Assembly: GCF_021375795.1 (NCBI RefSeq)
Contig: NZ_JAEIOI010000006.1
Span: forward strand, 1-64,000
Reading direction: 5' to 3'
Length of the DNA stretch: 64,000 nt
Origin: Pseudomonas anguilliseptica
GTDB lineage: Bacteria; Pseudomonadota; Gammaproteobacteria; Pseudomonadales; Pseudomonadaceae
In this document: one piece after another, positions 17,843-28,311 of the stretch
Layout: each line of letters opens with the position of its first letter
Position numbering within the stretch: position 1 is the stretch's first letter
Translations under genes and position numbers: made by a program
The notes under the pieces: model-generated
Seen by the model: only the letters and a program-made list of their open reading frames with translations
Database searches by the model: none
Told to the model about the DNA's origin: nothing

Positions 17843-20800
17843 ATGTTCGACAAACTCCTGATCGCCAACCGCGGTGCCATTGCCTGCCGCATCCTGCGTA
17901 CTCTGCGTCAGCTCGACGTACAAGGCGTAGCCGTGTACTCCGAGGCCGACGCCGCCAGCCTGCATATCCAGCAGGCCGATGAAGCCTTCAGCCTCGGCGA
18001 AGGCCCGGCCGCCGGCACCTACCTGGTGGTCGACAAGATCCTTGCCGTCGCCAAGCAGACCGGAGCCAAAGCGATTCACCCCGGCTACGGCTTCCTCTCC
18101 GAGAATGCGGCGTTTGCCGAAGCCTGCGAGGCCGCCGGCATCGCCTTCGTCGGCCCGACGCCCGAGCAGCTGCGCGTGTTCGGCCTGAAGCACACCGCCC
18201 GCGCCCTGGCCAAACAGCACGGCGTGCCGATGCTCGAAGGCACCGAGTTGCTGGAAAACCTCGAGGCCGCGCTGAAAGCCGGTGAGGAAGTCGGCTATCC
18301 GGTGATGCTGAAAAGCACTGCTGGCGGTGGCGGTATCGGCATGCGCGTGTGCAACAGCGCCGCCGAACTCACCGACGCCTTCGACGCGGTCAAGCGCCTG
18401 GGGCAGAACAACTTCAGCGACAGCGGCGTATTTATCGAGAAGTACATCCAGCGCGCCCGCCACCTGGAAGTGCAAGTGTTCGGCGACGGTAAAGGTGAAG
18501 TGCTGGCCCTCGGTGTGCGCGACTGCTCGGTGCAACGGCGCAACCAGAAGGTGCTGGAGGAAACCCCGGCACCGAACCTGCCGGACGGCATGGCCGAGGA
18601 ACTCTGTGCAGCGGCGATCAAGCTGGCCAAGGCGGTCAGCTACCGCAGCGCCGGCACGGTGGAATTTGTCTACGACAGTGCGGCCGAGCGCTTCTACTTT
18701 TTAGAGGTGAACACCCGCCTGCAGGTCGAACACGGTGTTACCGAACAGGTATGGGGCGTCGATCTGGTGCGCTGGATGATCGAGCTGGCGGCCAGCGACC
18801 TGGCACCGCTAAGTGAACTGGCGAAAAACCTGAAACCCAGCGGCCACGCCATCCAGGCACGCCTGTACGCTGAAGACCCAGGCCGCGACTTCCAGCCGAG
18901 CCCCGGCCTGCTTACCGCCGTGCAATTCCCGGCGGCCGATGGCAAAGCCCTGCGCATCGACACCTGGGTGGAAGCCGGCTGCGAGATTCCGCCCTACTTC
19001 GACCCGATGATCGCCAAGCTCATCACCTGGCAACCAACCCGTGAAGCGGCCAGCGCCGCACTTGGCCAGGCCCTGGCCGACACCCTGCTGTACGGCGTGG
19101 AAACCAACAGCCAGTACCTGCGGCAGATTCTGGTCGACGCACCGTTCGCCAGCGGCGAGCCCTGGACGCGCTGCCTGGAAGGCCTAACCTACCAGGCCAA
19201 CACCTTCGAGGTGCTGTCCGCCGGCACCCAGACCACCGTGCAGGACTTCCCCGGCCGCCTCGGCTACTGGGCCGTTGGTGTGCCGCCGTCGGGGCCGATG
19301 GATGACCGCGCGCTGCGCCTGGGCAACCGCTTGCTTGGTAACGAAGAAGGCGCCGCCGGCCTGGAAATCACCATGAGCGGCCCGCTGCTGCGCTTCAACA
19401 CCGATGCGGTGGTGGCGGTGACCGGCGCAGCGATTCCGCTGAGCGTGGATGGCAACGAACAGCCGATGAATACCGCGCTGCTGATCAAGGCCGGCAGCAC
19501 GCTGAGCCTTGGCACCATCGCCGGTTCGGGCGCCCGCTCTTATCTGACCCTGCGCGGCGGCGTGCAGGTGCCCGAGTACCTGGGCAGCAAAAGCACCTTC
19601 ACCCTCGGCCAGTTCGGCGGCCACGGCGGCCGCGCGCTGCGTGCCGGCGATGTGCTGCATATCCCGGCCTTGGCCGATCTGGAAGCCGGCGCGCAGCTAC
19701 CCACCGAACTGTGCACCGTCCTGCCCGCCACCCGCGAAATCCGCGTGATCTACGGCCCGCACGGCGCACCGGAATACTTCACTCCGGCCTATATCGAGAC
19801 CTTCCTCGCCACCGACTGGGAAGTGCACTTCAACTCCAGCCGCACCGGCGTGCGCCTGATCGGCCCGAAACCCGAGTGGGTACGCGACAGCGGCGGCGAA
19901 GCCGGCCTGCACCCGTCGAATATCCACGACAACCCCTACGCCATCGGCGCCGTGGACTTCACCGGCGATATGCCGGTGATCCTCGGCCCGGACGGCCCGA
20001 GCCTGGGCGGCTTCGTCTGCCCTGTGACCATTATCGAGGCCGACTTGTGGCAGTTGGGGCAGCTCAAGGCGGGTGACAAGGTCAGGTTCCTGCCAGTGGA
20101 TATCACCACGGCACGGGAGTTGGCCACGACGCAAAATCATGCCTACGCGGACCTTTGTAGGAGCCAGCTTGCTGGCGATCCTGCGGCATCGCTAATCGCG
20201 AGCAAGCTCGCTCCTACACCAGCCCATGCGCTCATCTCCCCCATCGTTCTCGACATCGGCGAAGGCGACAAGCGCCTGGTCGCCCGCCTGTCCGGCGACA
20301 CCCACCTGCTGCTGGAAATCGGCCAGCCGGAACTGGACCTGGTGCTGCGCTTCCGCGGCCATGCGCTGATGCAGGCGCTGGAAGCCAAGCACCTCGACGG
20401 TGTGATCGACCTGACACCGGGCATCCGCTCGCTGCAGGTGCACTACCAGCCGGAAACCCTGCCGCTGCAACTCCTGCTCGACACCGTCACCGGCCAGTGG
20501 GACGACGTATGCAACGCCCAGGACCTCAAGGTGCCGTCGCGCATCGTCCATCTGCCGCTGTCCTGGGATGACCCGGCCTGCCAGCTGGCCATCGACAAGT
20601 ACATGACCACGGTGCGCAAGGACGCACCCTGGTGCCCGAGCAACCTGGAGTTCATCCGCCGCATCAACGACCTGCCCAACCTCGACGAGGTCTACAAGAC
20701 CGTGTTCGACGCCAGCTACCTAGTGATGGGCCTGGGCGACGTCTACCTCGGCGCGCCAGTGGCCACGCCGCTGGACCCGCGCCACCGCTTGGTCACCACC

Positions 20801-21484
20801 AAGTACAACCCGGCGCGCACCTGGACCGCCGAAAACTCGGTGGGCATCGGCGGCGCCTACATGTGCGTGTACGGCATGGAGGGCCCCGGCGGCTACCAGT
20901 TCGTCGGCCGCACCCTGCAGATGTGGAACCGCTACCGTGAAGTCGCCGCCTTCCACGGCAAGCCCTGGCTGCTGCGCTTCTTCGACCAGATCCGCTTCTA
21001 CCCGGTGGGTGCCGAGGAACTGCTGCAGATCCGCCGCGACTTCCCGCTCGGCCGCTATGAACTGCGCATCGAGGACAGCGAACTGGCCCTGGCCGACTAC
21101 CAGGACTTCCTCGCCGAGGAAGCCGAGGGCATCGACGCCTTCCGCACCCAGCAACGCGCCGCCTTCGATGCCGAACGTCAGCGCTGGATCGCCTCCGGCC
21201 AGGCCCACTACGAAAGCGAGGAAGTGGTCGCCGAACTGGGCGACGACGCGCCGCTGGCGGCCGGCCAGCACAGCATCGACAGCCATATCGCCGGCAACCT
21301 CTGGCAGGTGCAGGTCGAGGAAGGCCACTCGGTGAAGGCCGGCGACGTACTGGTGATCCTCGAGTCGATGAAGATGGAGATCCCCCTCACCGCCCCGCGC
21401 GACGGCGTGGTGCGCGAAGTGCGCGTGCAACCCGGCTCGCCTGTGCGTGCAGGACAGCGCGTGGTGGTGCTGGAAGAGGGCTAA
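17843..21484 (+). CDS. Guanidine carboxylase (urea carboxylase family), biotin-dependent
   Basis: The product is 1,213 residues, the usual full length. Domains: biotin carboxylase (1-445, with the glycine-rich ATP loop TAGGGGIGMR near 158), a KipA/AHS2 domain (about 453-765), a KipI/AHS1 domain (about 793-1010) and a C-terminal biotinyl domain whose ESMKM motif puts the biotin lysine at 1177. Family members behind guanidine-I riboswitches with DUF1989 partners carboxylate guanidine to carboxyguanidine; urea is a poor substrate. Residues 772-792 ([21 protein letters not shown]) are the exact translation of a 63-bp inverted REP pair inserted in frame between AHS2 and AHS1. No allophanate hydrolase gene follows. 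Confidence 0.93.
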   Translation: MFDKLLIANRGAIACRILRTLRQLDVQGVAVYSEADAASLHIQQADEAFSLGEGPAAGTYLVVDKILAVAKQTGAKAIHPGYGFLSENAAFAEACEAAGIAFVGPTPEQLRVFGLKHTARALAKQHGVPMLEGTELLENLEAALKAGEEVGYPVMLKSTAGGGGIGMRVCNSAAELTDAFDAVKRLGQNNFSDSGVFIEKYIQRARHLEVQVFGDGKGEVLALGVRDCSVQRRNQKVLEETPAPNLPDGMAEELCAAAIKLAKAVSYRSAGTVEFVYDSAAERFYFLEVNTRLQVEHGVTEQVWGVDLVRWMIELAASDLAPLSELAKNLKPSGHAIQARLYAEDPGRDFQPSPGLLTAVQFPAADGKALRIDTWVEAGCEIPPYFDPMIAKLITWQPTREAASAALGQALADTLLYGVETNSQYLRQILVDAPFASGEPWTRCLEGLTYQANTFEVLSAGTQTTVQDFPGRLGYWAVGVPPSGPMDDRALRLGNRLLGNEEGAAGLEITMSGPLLRFNTDAVVAVTGAAIPLSVDGNEQPMNTALLIKAGSTLSLGTIAGSGARSYLTLRGGVQVPEYLGSKSTFTLGQFGGHGGRALRAGDVLHIPALADLEAGAQLPTELCTVLPATREIRVIYGPHGAPEYFTPAYIETFLATDWEVHFNSSRTGVRLIGPKPEWVRDSGGEAGLHPSNIHDNPYAIGAVDFTGDMPVILGPDGPSLGGFVCPVTIIEADLWQLGQLKAGDKVRFLPVDITTARELATTQNHAYADLCRSQLAGDPAASLIASKLAPTPAHALISPIVLDIGEGDKRLVARLSGDTHLLLEIGQPELDLVLRFRGHALMQALEAKHLDGVIDLTPGIRSLQVHYQPETLPLQLLLDTVTGQWDDVCNAQDLKVPSRIVHLPLSWDDPACQLAIDKYMTTVRKDAPWCPSNLEFIRRINDLPNLDEVYKTVFDASYLVMGLGDVYLGAPVATPLDPRHRLVTTKYNPARTWTAENSVGIGGAYMCVYGMEGPGGYQFVGRTLQMWNRYREVAAFHGKPWLLRFFDQIRFYPVGAEELLQIRRDFPLGRYELRIEDSELALADYQDFLAEEAEGIDAFRTQQRAAFDAERQRWIASGQAHYESEEVVAELGDDAPLAAGQHSIDSHIAGNLWQVQVEEGHSVKAGDVLVILESMKMEIPLTAPRDGVVREVRVQPGSPVRAGQRVVVLEEG
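20156..20218. repeat. Inverted REP pair inside the guanidine carboxylase gene
   Basis: TGTAGGAGCCAGCTTGCTGG at 20156 faces its inverted partner GCGAGCAAGCTCGCTCCTAC ending at about 20217. The unit is 63 bp, exactly 21 codons, and adds no stop codon. The same family occurs at 17702, 28271, 28662 and 62131. Confidence 0.9.
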
Positions 21485-21678
21485 GGGATCAATCGGCACA
21501 TACGTGCAAAGAGCTTTAGCCGCGACAGCGTCAACCAAGCAACAACCGTCGCGGTTAAAGCCTCTACCACACGACTGACGCCCTCCTTGACAACCAATCG
21601 GCGAGGTCCGATGTTTCAGCAGCGCCGGCCGTTGCCGAGCGCTACAATGCGGCCATTATTTAGCCAGCAGAGTCTTGC

Positions 21679-23151
21679 ATGCCACAGCCCTCGCCCCTGA
21701 CACGTCAACGTTCCTTGATTGTGCTTCTGCTGGTTCTGCTCGGCTGTGGCTTCCTCGCCACCTCCCTGGCCAGCTATTACACCGCCCTTGATTCAATCCG
21801 CGCCGGCATCATCAACACCGAGTTGCCCCTGACTTCGGATAACGTCTACTCGGAAATCCAGAAAGACCTGGTTCGACCCATCCTGATTTCCTCGATGATG
21901 TCGCGCGACACCTACGTGCGCGACTGGGTGCTAGGTGGCGAGCAGGATGGTGAACAGATCACCCGCTACCTGCGCGAGGTGCAGGAGCACTACGCCACGG
22001 TCACCAGCTTCTTCGTCTCCGAGAAGACCCATACCTACTACCAGGCCAAAGGCGTACTCAAGCAGGTGCAAGAAGCCGAAGCGCGTGACGACTGGTATTT
22101 CCGCGTGCGCGACATGCAGGCGCCTTACGAGATCAATGTCGATGTCGACATGGCCAACGATGACCGCCTGACCGTATTCATCAACTACAAGGTGTTCGAC
22201 TACGAACATCGTTTTATCGGCGCCACCGGCGTGGGGCTGACTGTGGATGCGGTGGTCAAATTGATCGACACCTACCAGCAGCGCTACAACCGCAGCGTAT
22301 TCTTCGTCGACACCACGGGCCGCCTGGTGCTGACCGGGACCGACGGTGGACCGATGGGCGCGCGCGTCGGTCAGTCGCTCAGCGAGCTGCCCGGCCTGGA
22401 ACAGCTGATGGCCAAGCTGCCGCACCCACAAAGTGGGGATTTCGAGTACCAGGAACATGGCCGCGACCACTTCCTCAACGTGCGCTTTATTCCCGAACTG
22501 AACTGGTACCTGTTCGTCGACAAACATGAAGATGGCGCGGTAGCCGGCATCCGCAAGTCGCTGTACCTGAACCTGCTGATCTGCCTGGTGATTACCAGCA
22601 TTGTCATCACCCTGGTCAGCCTGGCGATGGGCCGCTATCAACGGCGTATCAGCGCCCTGGCCACCACCGATCAGTTGACCGACCTGCCCAACCGCCGTGG
22701 CTTTGACCTGCTGGCCAACCAGGCCGTACAGGAGGCCCGACGCAACCCAAGCCCCCTGTGCGCGCTGATGCTCGATCTGGACAACTTCAAGCTGCTCAAC
22801 GACAGCCAGGGCCATATGGCCGGTGATGAAGTGCTGCGCTGCTTTGCCCGCAACCTGCAGAACGCGGTACGCCAATCCGACATCATCTGCCGCTGGGGCG
22901 GCGAGGAATTTATCCTGCTGCTCAAGGACACCACACCCGATCAGGCCCGCGAGCTGGGCGAGAAAATCCGCCAGCAGACCGAACGCAACACCATCAGCTT
23001 CAACGGCAGCGACCTGCAAATCACCACCAGCCTCGGCCTGGCGCAACTGCATGCTGGCGAGTCGCTGGAGCAGCTGATTACCCGCGCCGACCGCGCCCTC
23101 TATCGGGCCAAACAAAGCGGTCGCAACCGCTTGTGTGAAGAAACCGCGTGA
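21679..23151 (+). CDS. Membrane-anchored diguanylate cyclase with periplasmic Cache-type sensor
   Basis: The product is 490 residues. It has an N-terminal membrane helix (about 13-35), a large periplasmic dCache-like domain (about 40-290), a second helix (about 300-320) and a GGDEF domain. The active site is intact (GGEEF at 407-411), and an allosteric I-site RQSD sits at 398-401 with the standard five-residue spacing, so it should make c-di-GMP and be product-inhibited. The sensed ligand is unknown. It is followed directly by the cysteine-rich gene, whose GTG start overlaps its TGA. It may feed the c-di-GMP pool read by the LapD-type receptor; that link is inference. Confidence 0.9.
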   Translation: MPQPSPLTRQRSLIVLLLVLLGCGFLATSLASYYTALDSIRAGIINTELPLTSDNVYSEIQKDLVRPILISSMMSRDTYVRDWVLGGEQDGEQITRYLREVQEHYATVTSFFVSEKTHTYYQAKGVLKQVQEAEARDDWYFRVRDMQAPYEINVDVDMANDDRLTVFINYKVFDYEHRFIGATGVGLTVDAVVKLIDTYQQRYNRSVFFVDTTGRLVLTGTDGGPMGARVGQSLSELPGLEQLMAKLPHPQSGDFEYQEHGRDHFLNVRFIPELNWYLFVDKHEDGAVAGIRKSLYLNLLICLVITSIVITLVSLAMGRYQRRISALATTDQLTDLPNRRGFDLLANQAVQEARRNPSPLCALMLDLDNFKLLNDSQGHMAGDEVLRCFARNLQNAVRQSDIICRWGGEEFILLLKDTTPDQARELGEKIRQQTERNTISFNGSDLQITTSLGLAQLHAGESLEQLITRADRALYRAKQSGRNRLCEETA

Positions 23152-23363
23152 GCACTGATACCACCCGCTGCCCCTGCTGCGGGCAGCTTAACCAATGCGC
23201 CCAGGCTGACGCCGACGCACCGGTGAGCGAATGCTGGTGTTTTAGCGCCACCTTTGATGCCGAGCAGCTGGCCAAGCTGCTGCCCGAGCAGCGCAACCGC
23301 AGCTGCCTGTGCCCACGCTGCGCACAGGGCCTGCCAGCTGAGACGCAGCCAGCAAACGACTAG
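23148..23363 (+). CDS. Cysteine-rich CWC family protein
   Basis: The product is 71 residues. The GTG start overlaps the preceding stop codon (GTGA). There are nine cysteines, in CPCC, CAQ, CWCF and CLCPRC clusters; the CWC and paired CxxC patterns suggest a small zinc-binding protein. The family is common in proteobacteria and often lies next to an RsuA-type pseudouridine synthase, as here (two bases separate the stop codon from the rsuA start). Function is not established. Confidence 0.85.
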   Translation: MSTDTTRCPCCGQLNQCAQADADAPVSECWCFSATFDAEQLAKLLPEQRNRSCLCPRCAQGLPAETQPAND

Positions 23364-23365
23364 CC

Positions 23366-24058
23366 ATGCGCCTCGACCGTTTTCTCAGCAACCTGCCCCA
23401 ACTCAACCGCCAAACCGCTCGCCAACTGCTGGCCAGCGGCCGTGTGCGGGTGGACGGTGCGGTGGTTTGCGATGGTCTATGCGAAGTCAGCCAGTTCAGC
23501 CGAATCGAGGTGGATAGCGAACTGCAGCAAGCCGGCAAACCTGCCCGTTACTTTATGCTGCATAAACCCATCGGCGTGGTCAGCGCCACCGAGCATGAGC
23601 AACACCGCACCGTGCTGGATTTACTCGACGAGCCGGACAAAGCCGAGCTTCACCTGGCCGGCCGCCTGGACCTGAATACCAGCGGCCTGCTGCTAATCAC
23701 CAACGATGGTCAATGGTCGCGCCGCCTCACCGAGCCGCGCAGCCGCCTGGGCAAGGTCTACCGGGTGACCACCGAACAGCCAATCACCGCGGAATACATC
23801 GAGGTGTTCGCTCGCGGCCTGTACTTCGCCTATGAAGACCTCACTACGCTGCCCGCCGAACTGGTCATTCTCGATAGCCACAGCGCCCTGCTGACCCTGC
23901 ACGAAGGCCGCTACCACCAGGTCAAGCGCATGTTTGGCCACTTTCAGAACAAGGTCATCGGCCTGCACCGCCTGAGCATGGGTGCCATCCAACTCGACCC
24001 AGAGCTGCTTCCTGGCCAGTACCGGCCACTCAACACGGCAGAAATCGCCAGTTGCTAG
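23366..24058 (+). CDS. rsuA: RsuA-type 16S rRNA pseudouridine synthase
   Basis: The product is 230 residues. It has an N-terminal S4-like RNA-binding domain (MRLDRFLSNLPQLNRQTARQ) and the RsuA/RluB/E/F catalytic motif GRLDLNTSGLL with the catalytic Asp at 102. The size and single S4 domain match RsuA, which makes pseudouridine 516 of 16S rRNA. It ends at a TAG that is the last three bases of a CTAG flanking a MITE, so the native C-terminus could once have been different. It forms a tight cluster with the two genes upstream. Confidence 0.88.
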   Translation: MRLDRFLSNLPQLNRQTARQLLASGRVRVDGAVVCDGLCEVSQFSRIEVDSELQQAGKPARYFMLHKPIGVVSATEHEQHRTVLDLLDEPDKAELHLAGRLDLNTSGLLLITNDGQWSRRLTEPRSRLGKVYRVTTEQPITAEYIEVFARGLYFAYEDLTTLPAELVILDSHSALLTLHEGRYHQVKRMFGHFQNKVIGLHRLSMGAIQLDPELLPGQYRPLNTAEIASC

Positions 24059-24325
24059 GGTCTGTTGACGTTTCGTTCGCGGCCGCGCCGGAGCCAGTTT
24101 TAGCGCGAGGTAAGGCACGAGATGCGAAGTTTAGCCAGCTAAATGAGCCATCGAGAAACGCAGCATCGCGCTAAAACTGGCCCGGCCCTTCGGGTTGCGC
24201 GAAAAATCTCGCCATGCGTTGTTGGAGGACTTGGCAAGGGAACAACCATTACCTGCGCCCTCCGCCTAGCCTGGCGAGATTTTTCGCGGCAACGCGGCTC
24301 GCGACGAAACGTCAACAGACCCTAG
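24055..24325. mobile_element. 263-bp MITE with 18-bp perfect terminal inverted repeats and CTAG target duplication
   Basis: The terminal repeats GGTCTGTTGACGTTTCGT (24059-24076) and its exact complement (24304-24321) are each flanked by CTAG (24055-24058 and 24322-24325). The 4-bp CTAG duplication fits the YTAR target of IS5-group elements. The interior contains further inverted segments (AGTTTTAGCGCG with CGCGCTAAAACT; GCGAAAAATCTCGCCA with its complement) and no transposase gene, so it is non-autonomous. Confidence 0.85.
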
Positions 24326-24702
24326 CGTCAAGGTGCCGCCCAGTTTTTGTGCAGAAAAGGCAAATTAAGGCTTGTCAGCACCCCACGCGGCTGCTTAAAT
24401 AGAACCATATGGTCTTAACGTGACTTAATGGTCACTAAAGCCATCTAAGCGCTCCATCGGTTACTTGCGCGCTGCGCAAAATGGGTTCCTGCCTGGTTAA
24501 AGACGCCGCCCCACACCTGCCAAAAGGTCGTGGACGGATGCTCTATTTCAGCCATAACTGATTGAAAATAAATAATTTATAAAATCCTCCAGCCTGACAT
24601 CGTGCTGTCACGTCCAGGCGCTTTCCTGACTGCCCAACACCGTTCGGTTCAACGGCATTGCCCGTTGGCAATGGTCACTTTTATGCGCCAGGAGGAAACG
24701 AC
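24326..24702. other. Gene-free region upstream of phaG
   Basis: The 377 bases between the MITE and phaG contain no supported gene. The stretch 24560-24585 is AT-rich and could hold the phaG promoter, but no clear sigma-factor consensus stands out. Confidence 0.5.
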
Positions 24703-25587
24703 ATGAAGCCAGCCATCGCTGTCGTCGATATACACAGGACGTTCAAGGTTCACACGGAGTTGTATGCCAACCCCAGCGCGCGCAAGACCATCATCCTGAT
24801 CAACGGCTCGCTGGCCACCACCGCCGCATTCGCGCAAACCATCAAATACCTGCAACCACAGTTCAATGTGGTGCTCTATGACCAACCCTATGCCGGCCAA
24901 TCCAAGGCACATAACAGCCATACCCGGCCAATCAGCAAGGAGGATGAAGCGGCGATCCTGCTGGAGTTGATCGAACAGTTTAAGGTCGACTACCTGCTGT
25001 CGTTCTCCTGGGGTGGCGTAGCCGCCATGCTCGCTCTGGCGCAACGCCCGGCGCGTATCGAAAAGGCAGTTATCACCTCCTTCTCGCCGCTGCTTAACGC
25101 GCCGATGCTCGACTACCTGGAAAAAGGTATGACCTACCTACAGGCCATCGACGGTGAGAATGTCGGCCAACTGGTCAACAGCACCATCGGCAAGTACCTG
25201 CCCTCACTGTTCAAACGCTACAACCAGCGCCATATCAGCAGCCTCGACAACCACGAATACCTGCAGATGCACGCACACATAAACCAGGTGGTACACATGG
25301 ACAACCACTGCCAGATGGACTGCCTGGCGGCCATCGACATACCGCTGCTGTTTATCAACGGCGAGCACGACGAATACACTTCGCCAGATGACGTGCGCTT
25401 GTTTGCCGAGTACCTGAGTGACTGCCAGTTCGCCACCATCGACAACACCGGGCACTTTCTCGATATGGAGCACAAAAAGGCCTGGCTGCAGAGTCAAGCG
25501 GTGATGCTGGGCTTCCTGCAGGCCCCGGTACGCACCAACTCTAGCTACCGCCCGCAGCACGACCAGCACCACGCGATCGCCGTATGA
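24703..25587 (+). CDS. phaG: PhaG, 3-hydroxyacyl-ACP thioesterase/transacylase for mcl-PHA precursor supply
   Basis: The product is 294 residues against 295 for known pseudomonad PhaG. The ATG at 24703 has AGGAGGAAA upstream; the longer frame to 24658 is rejected. It is an alpha/beta hydrolase relative of RhlA, with the nucleophile-elbow-like SFSWGG (Ser about 102), the conserved INGSLATTAAFAQT and VVLYDQPYAGQSK blocks, and a C-terminal His in NTGHFLDME. PhaG diverts 3-hydroxyacyl chains from fatty acid synthesis toward medium-chain polyhydroxyalkanoate when cells grow on non-fatty substrates. It stands alone, with no pha synthase genes nearby, as is usual. Confidence 0.88.
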   Translation: MKPAIAVVDIHRTFKVHTELYANPSARKTIILINGSLATTAAFAQTIKYLQPQFNVVLYDQPYAGQSKAHNSHTRPISKEDEAAILLELIEQFKVDYLLSFSWGGVAAMLALAQRPARIEKAVITSFSPLLNAPMLDYLEKGMTYLQAIDGENVGQLVNSTIGKYLPSLFKRYNQRHISSLDNHEYLQMHAHINQVVHMDNHCQMDCLAAIDIPLLFINGEHDEYTSPDDVRLFAEYLSDCQFATIDNTGHFLDMEHKKAWLQSQAVMLGFLQAPVRTNSSYRPQHDQHHAIAV

Positions 25588-25603
25588 CGCGCCGGCACGC
25601 CGC

Positions 25604-25650
25604 AAGCCTGCAGCGCCTATCCACAGATAGCCGCGCTGCAGGCTTCATTT
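25604..25650 (+). terminator. Probable phaG terminator
   Basis: A perfect 12-bp stem (AAGCCTGCAGCG with CGCTGCAGGCTT) around an 18-base loop, followed by CATTT. The T-tract is poor. Confidence 0.5.
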
Positions 25651-25682
25651 CGGCCAAGACTTCCGGTATAAAGGCACCCGCT

Positions 25683-25756
25683 GCGGGTGTCGTATAATGG
25701 TAATACCCTAGCTTCCCAAGCTAGAGCCGTGGGTTCGATTCCCATCACCCGCTCCA
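25683..25756 (+). tRNA. tRNA-Gly (CCC)
   Basis: The cloverleaf is complete: 7-bp acceptor stem GCGGGTG with CACCCGC, anticodon stem CTAGC/GCTAG enclosing TTCCCAA (anticodon CCC), T-arm GGTTCGATTCC and an encoded CCA end. Confidence 0.95.
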
Positions 25757-25769
25757 AATCTCAGTTTCT

Positions 25770-25805
25770 AAAGCCCTGAATTCTCTACAGACTTCGGGGC
25801 TTTTT
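25770..25805 (+). terminator. Terminator after tRNA-Gly
   Basis: AAAGCCCTGAA pairs (imperfectly) with TTCGGGGCTTT and is followed by a T-run. Confidence 0.7.
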
Positions 25806-25841
25806 AGTTTCTGGCGACAGTTCTTCAGGCGCCGTCACCAG

Positions 25842-25875
25842 CATAAAAAATGCCCGCACAATGCGGGCATTGTTA
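25842..25875 (-). terminator. Terminator of gdhA
   Basis: A palindrome, AATGCCCGCA with TGCGGGCATT, 18 bases downstream of the gdhA stop, with a T-run on the minus strand (TTTTTTATGC). Confidence 0.8.
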
Positions 25876-25893
25876 CTGGTGGCGAATGAGGGC

Positions 25894-27564
<1,671 letters not shown>

Positions 27565-27639
27565 TGGCGTTCCCAACTGGATTCGAACCAGTATCTAGCC
27601 CTTAGGAGGGGCTTATTCTATCCATTGAACTATGGGAAC
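27565..27639 (-). tRNA. tRNA-Arg (CCT)
   Basis: Read on the minus strand, the 7-bp acceptor stem GTTCCCA pairs with TGGGAAC. The anticodon loop CTCCTAA gives anticodon CCT, the T-arm is GGTTCGAATCC, and CCA is encoded. Confidence 0.95.
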
Positions 27640-27773
27640 CGAGGCTGGATAGACAGGCCACCAGCGGGCGGCATCTTAGCGAGACCTCACGCGTTTGTCA
27701 TGCCGCTGCCATCATCTCGGCGCCATACTGCCAACTGACTGCCAACCGGTTGTCATAAGGAGAGGAGATCGTC

Positions 27774-28253
27774 ATGCGCCCCGCTGCTTCGCATCATCTG
27801 CCGGATTCGCCTTTTGCCGATTTTCACCTGCGTGCGGTCAGCGTTAACGATGCTGCTGCTCTGGCTGCCTTACTGCAGCAGCTCGCGCCCGATGAGCCGC
27901 GTGCCGATGCCAAGCTGTTGGCGTTGCGTTTGAGCGAGCTGCCGGTAAGCCGTGTGGTGCTGGTGGCCGAGCGTGACAGTAAGTTGCTTGGCACCTGCAC
28001 GGTCAATCTGATTGAACATCTGGCGCACAACTTCGCCCGCTCGGCGATTCTGGAAGATGTGGTGGTGGATACTGAGGCTCGCGGACTGGGGATTGGCCAA
28101 GCACTGATGGGTAAAGCCATCGAACGCGCCCGCACCTGGGGCTGCTACAAGGTGGCGCTGTCCAGCAGCCAGAGCCGTGAGGCCGCCCATGCTTTCTATG
28201 CCAACCTGGGGTTTAAGCCGCATGGCGTCAGCTTGGCGCTGATGCTGGACTAG
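27774..28253 (+). CDS. GNAT-family N-acetyltransferase
   Basis: The product is 159 residues with a strong ribosome-binding site (AAGGAGAGGAG). The GNAT acetyl-CoA-binding motif is visible as VVVDTEARGLGIGQALMGKA (about residues 101-120), followed by the typical motif B tail ALSSSQSREAAHAFYANLGF. The substrate cannot be predicted. It stands alone between the tRNA and the dehydrogenase pseudogene, which faces it. Confidence 0.88.
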   Translation: MRPAASHHLPDSPFADFHLRAVSVNDAAALAALLQQLAPDEPRADAKLLALRLSELPVSRVVLVAERDSKLLGTCTVNLIEHLAHNFARSAILEDVVVDTEARGLGIGQALMGKAIERARTWGCYKVALSSSQSREAAHAFYANLGFKPHGVSLALMLD

Positions 28254-28270
28254 AGGCTATCAACGGCTTT

Positions 28271-28303
28271 TGTAGGAGCGGGTTTGGTTTTGCAAAACCT
28301 GCC
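28271..28303. repeat. Single REP-like sequence
   Basis: TGTAGGAGCGGGTTTGG followed by a short GGTTTTGCAAAACC hairpin, lying just after the acetyltransferase gene. Same family head (TGTAGGAGC) as the other REPs in the window. Confidence 0.55.
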
Positions 28304-28311
28304 AGACGTTT

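Noticed and set aside
17843..21484. Calling the carboxylase a true urea carboxylase
   Set aside because: The two guanidine-I riboswitches and the two DUF1989 partners indicate guanidine as substrate. The older name reflects family history.
24143..24402. Short frames inside the MITE
   Set aside because: They cross the right terminal repeat and target duplication, and match nothing; non-autonomous elements of this size do not encode transposase.
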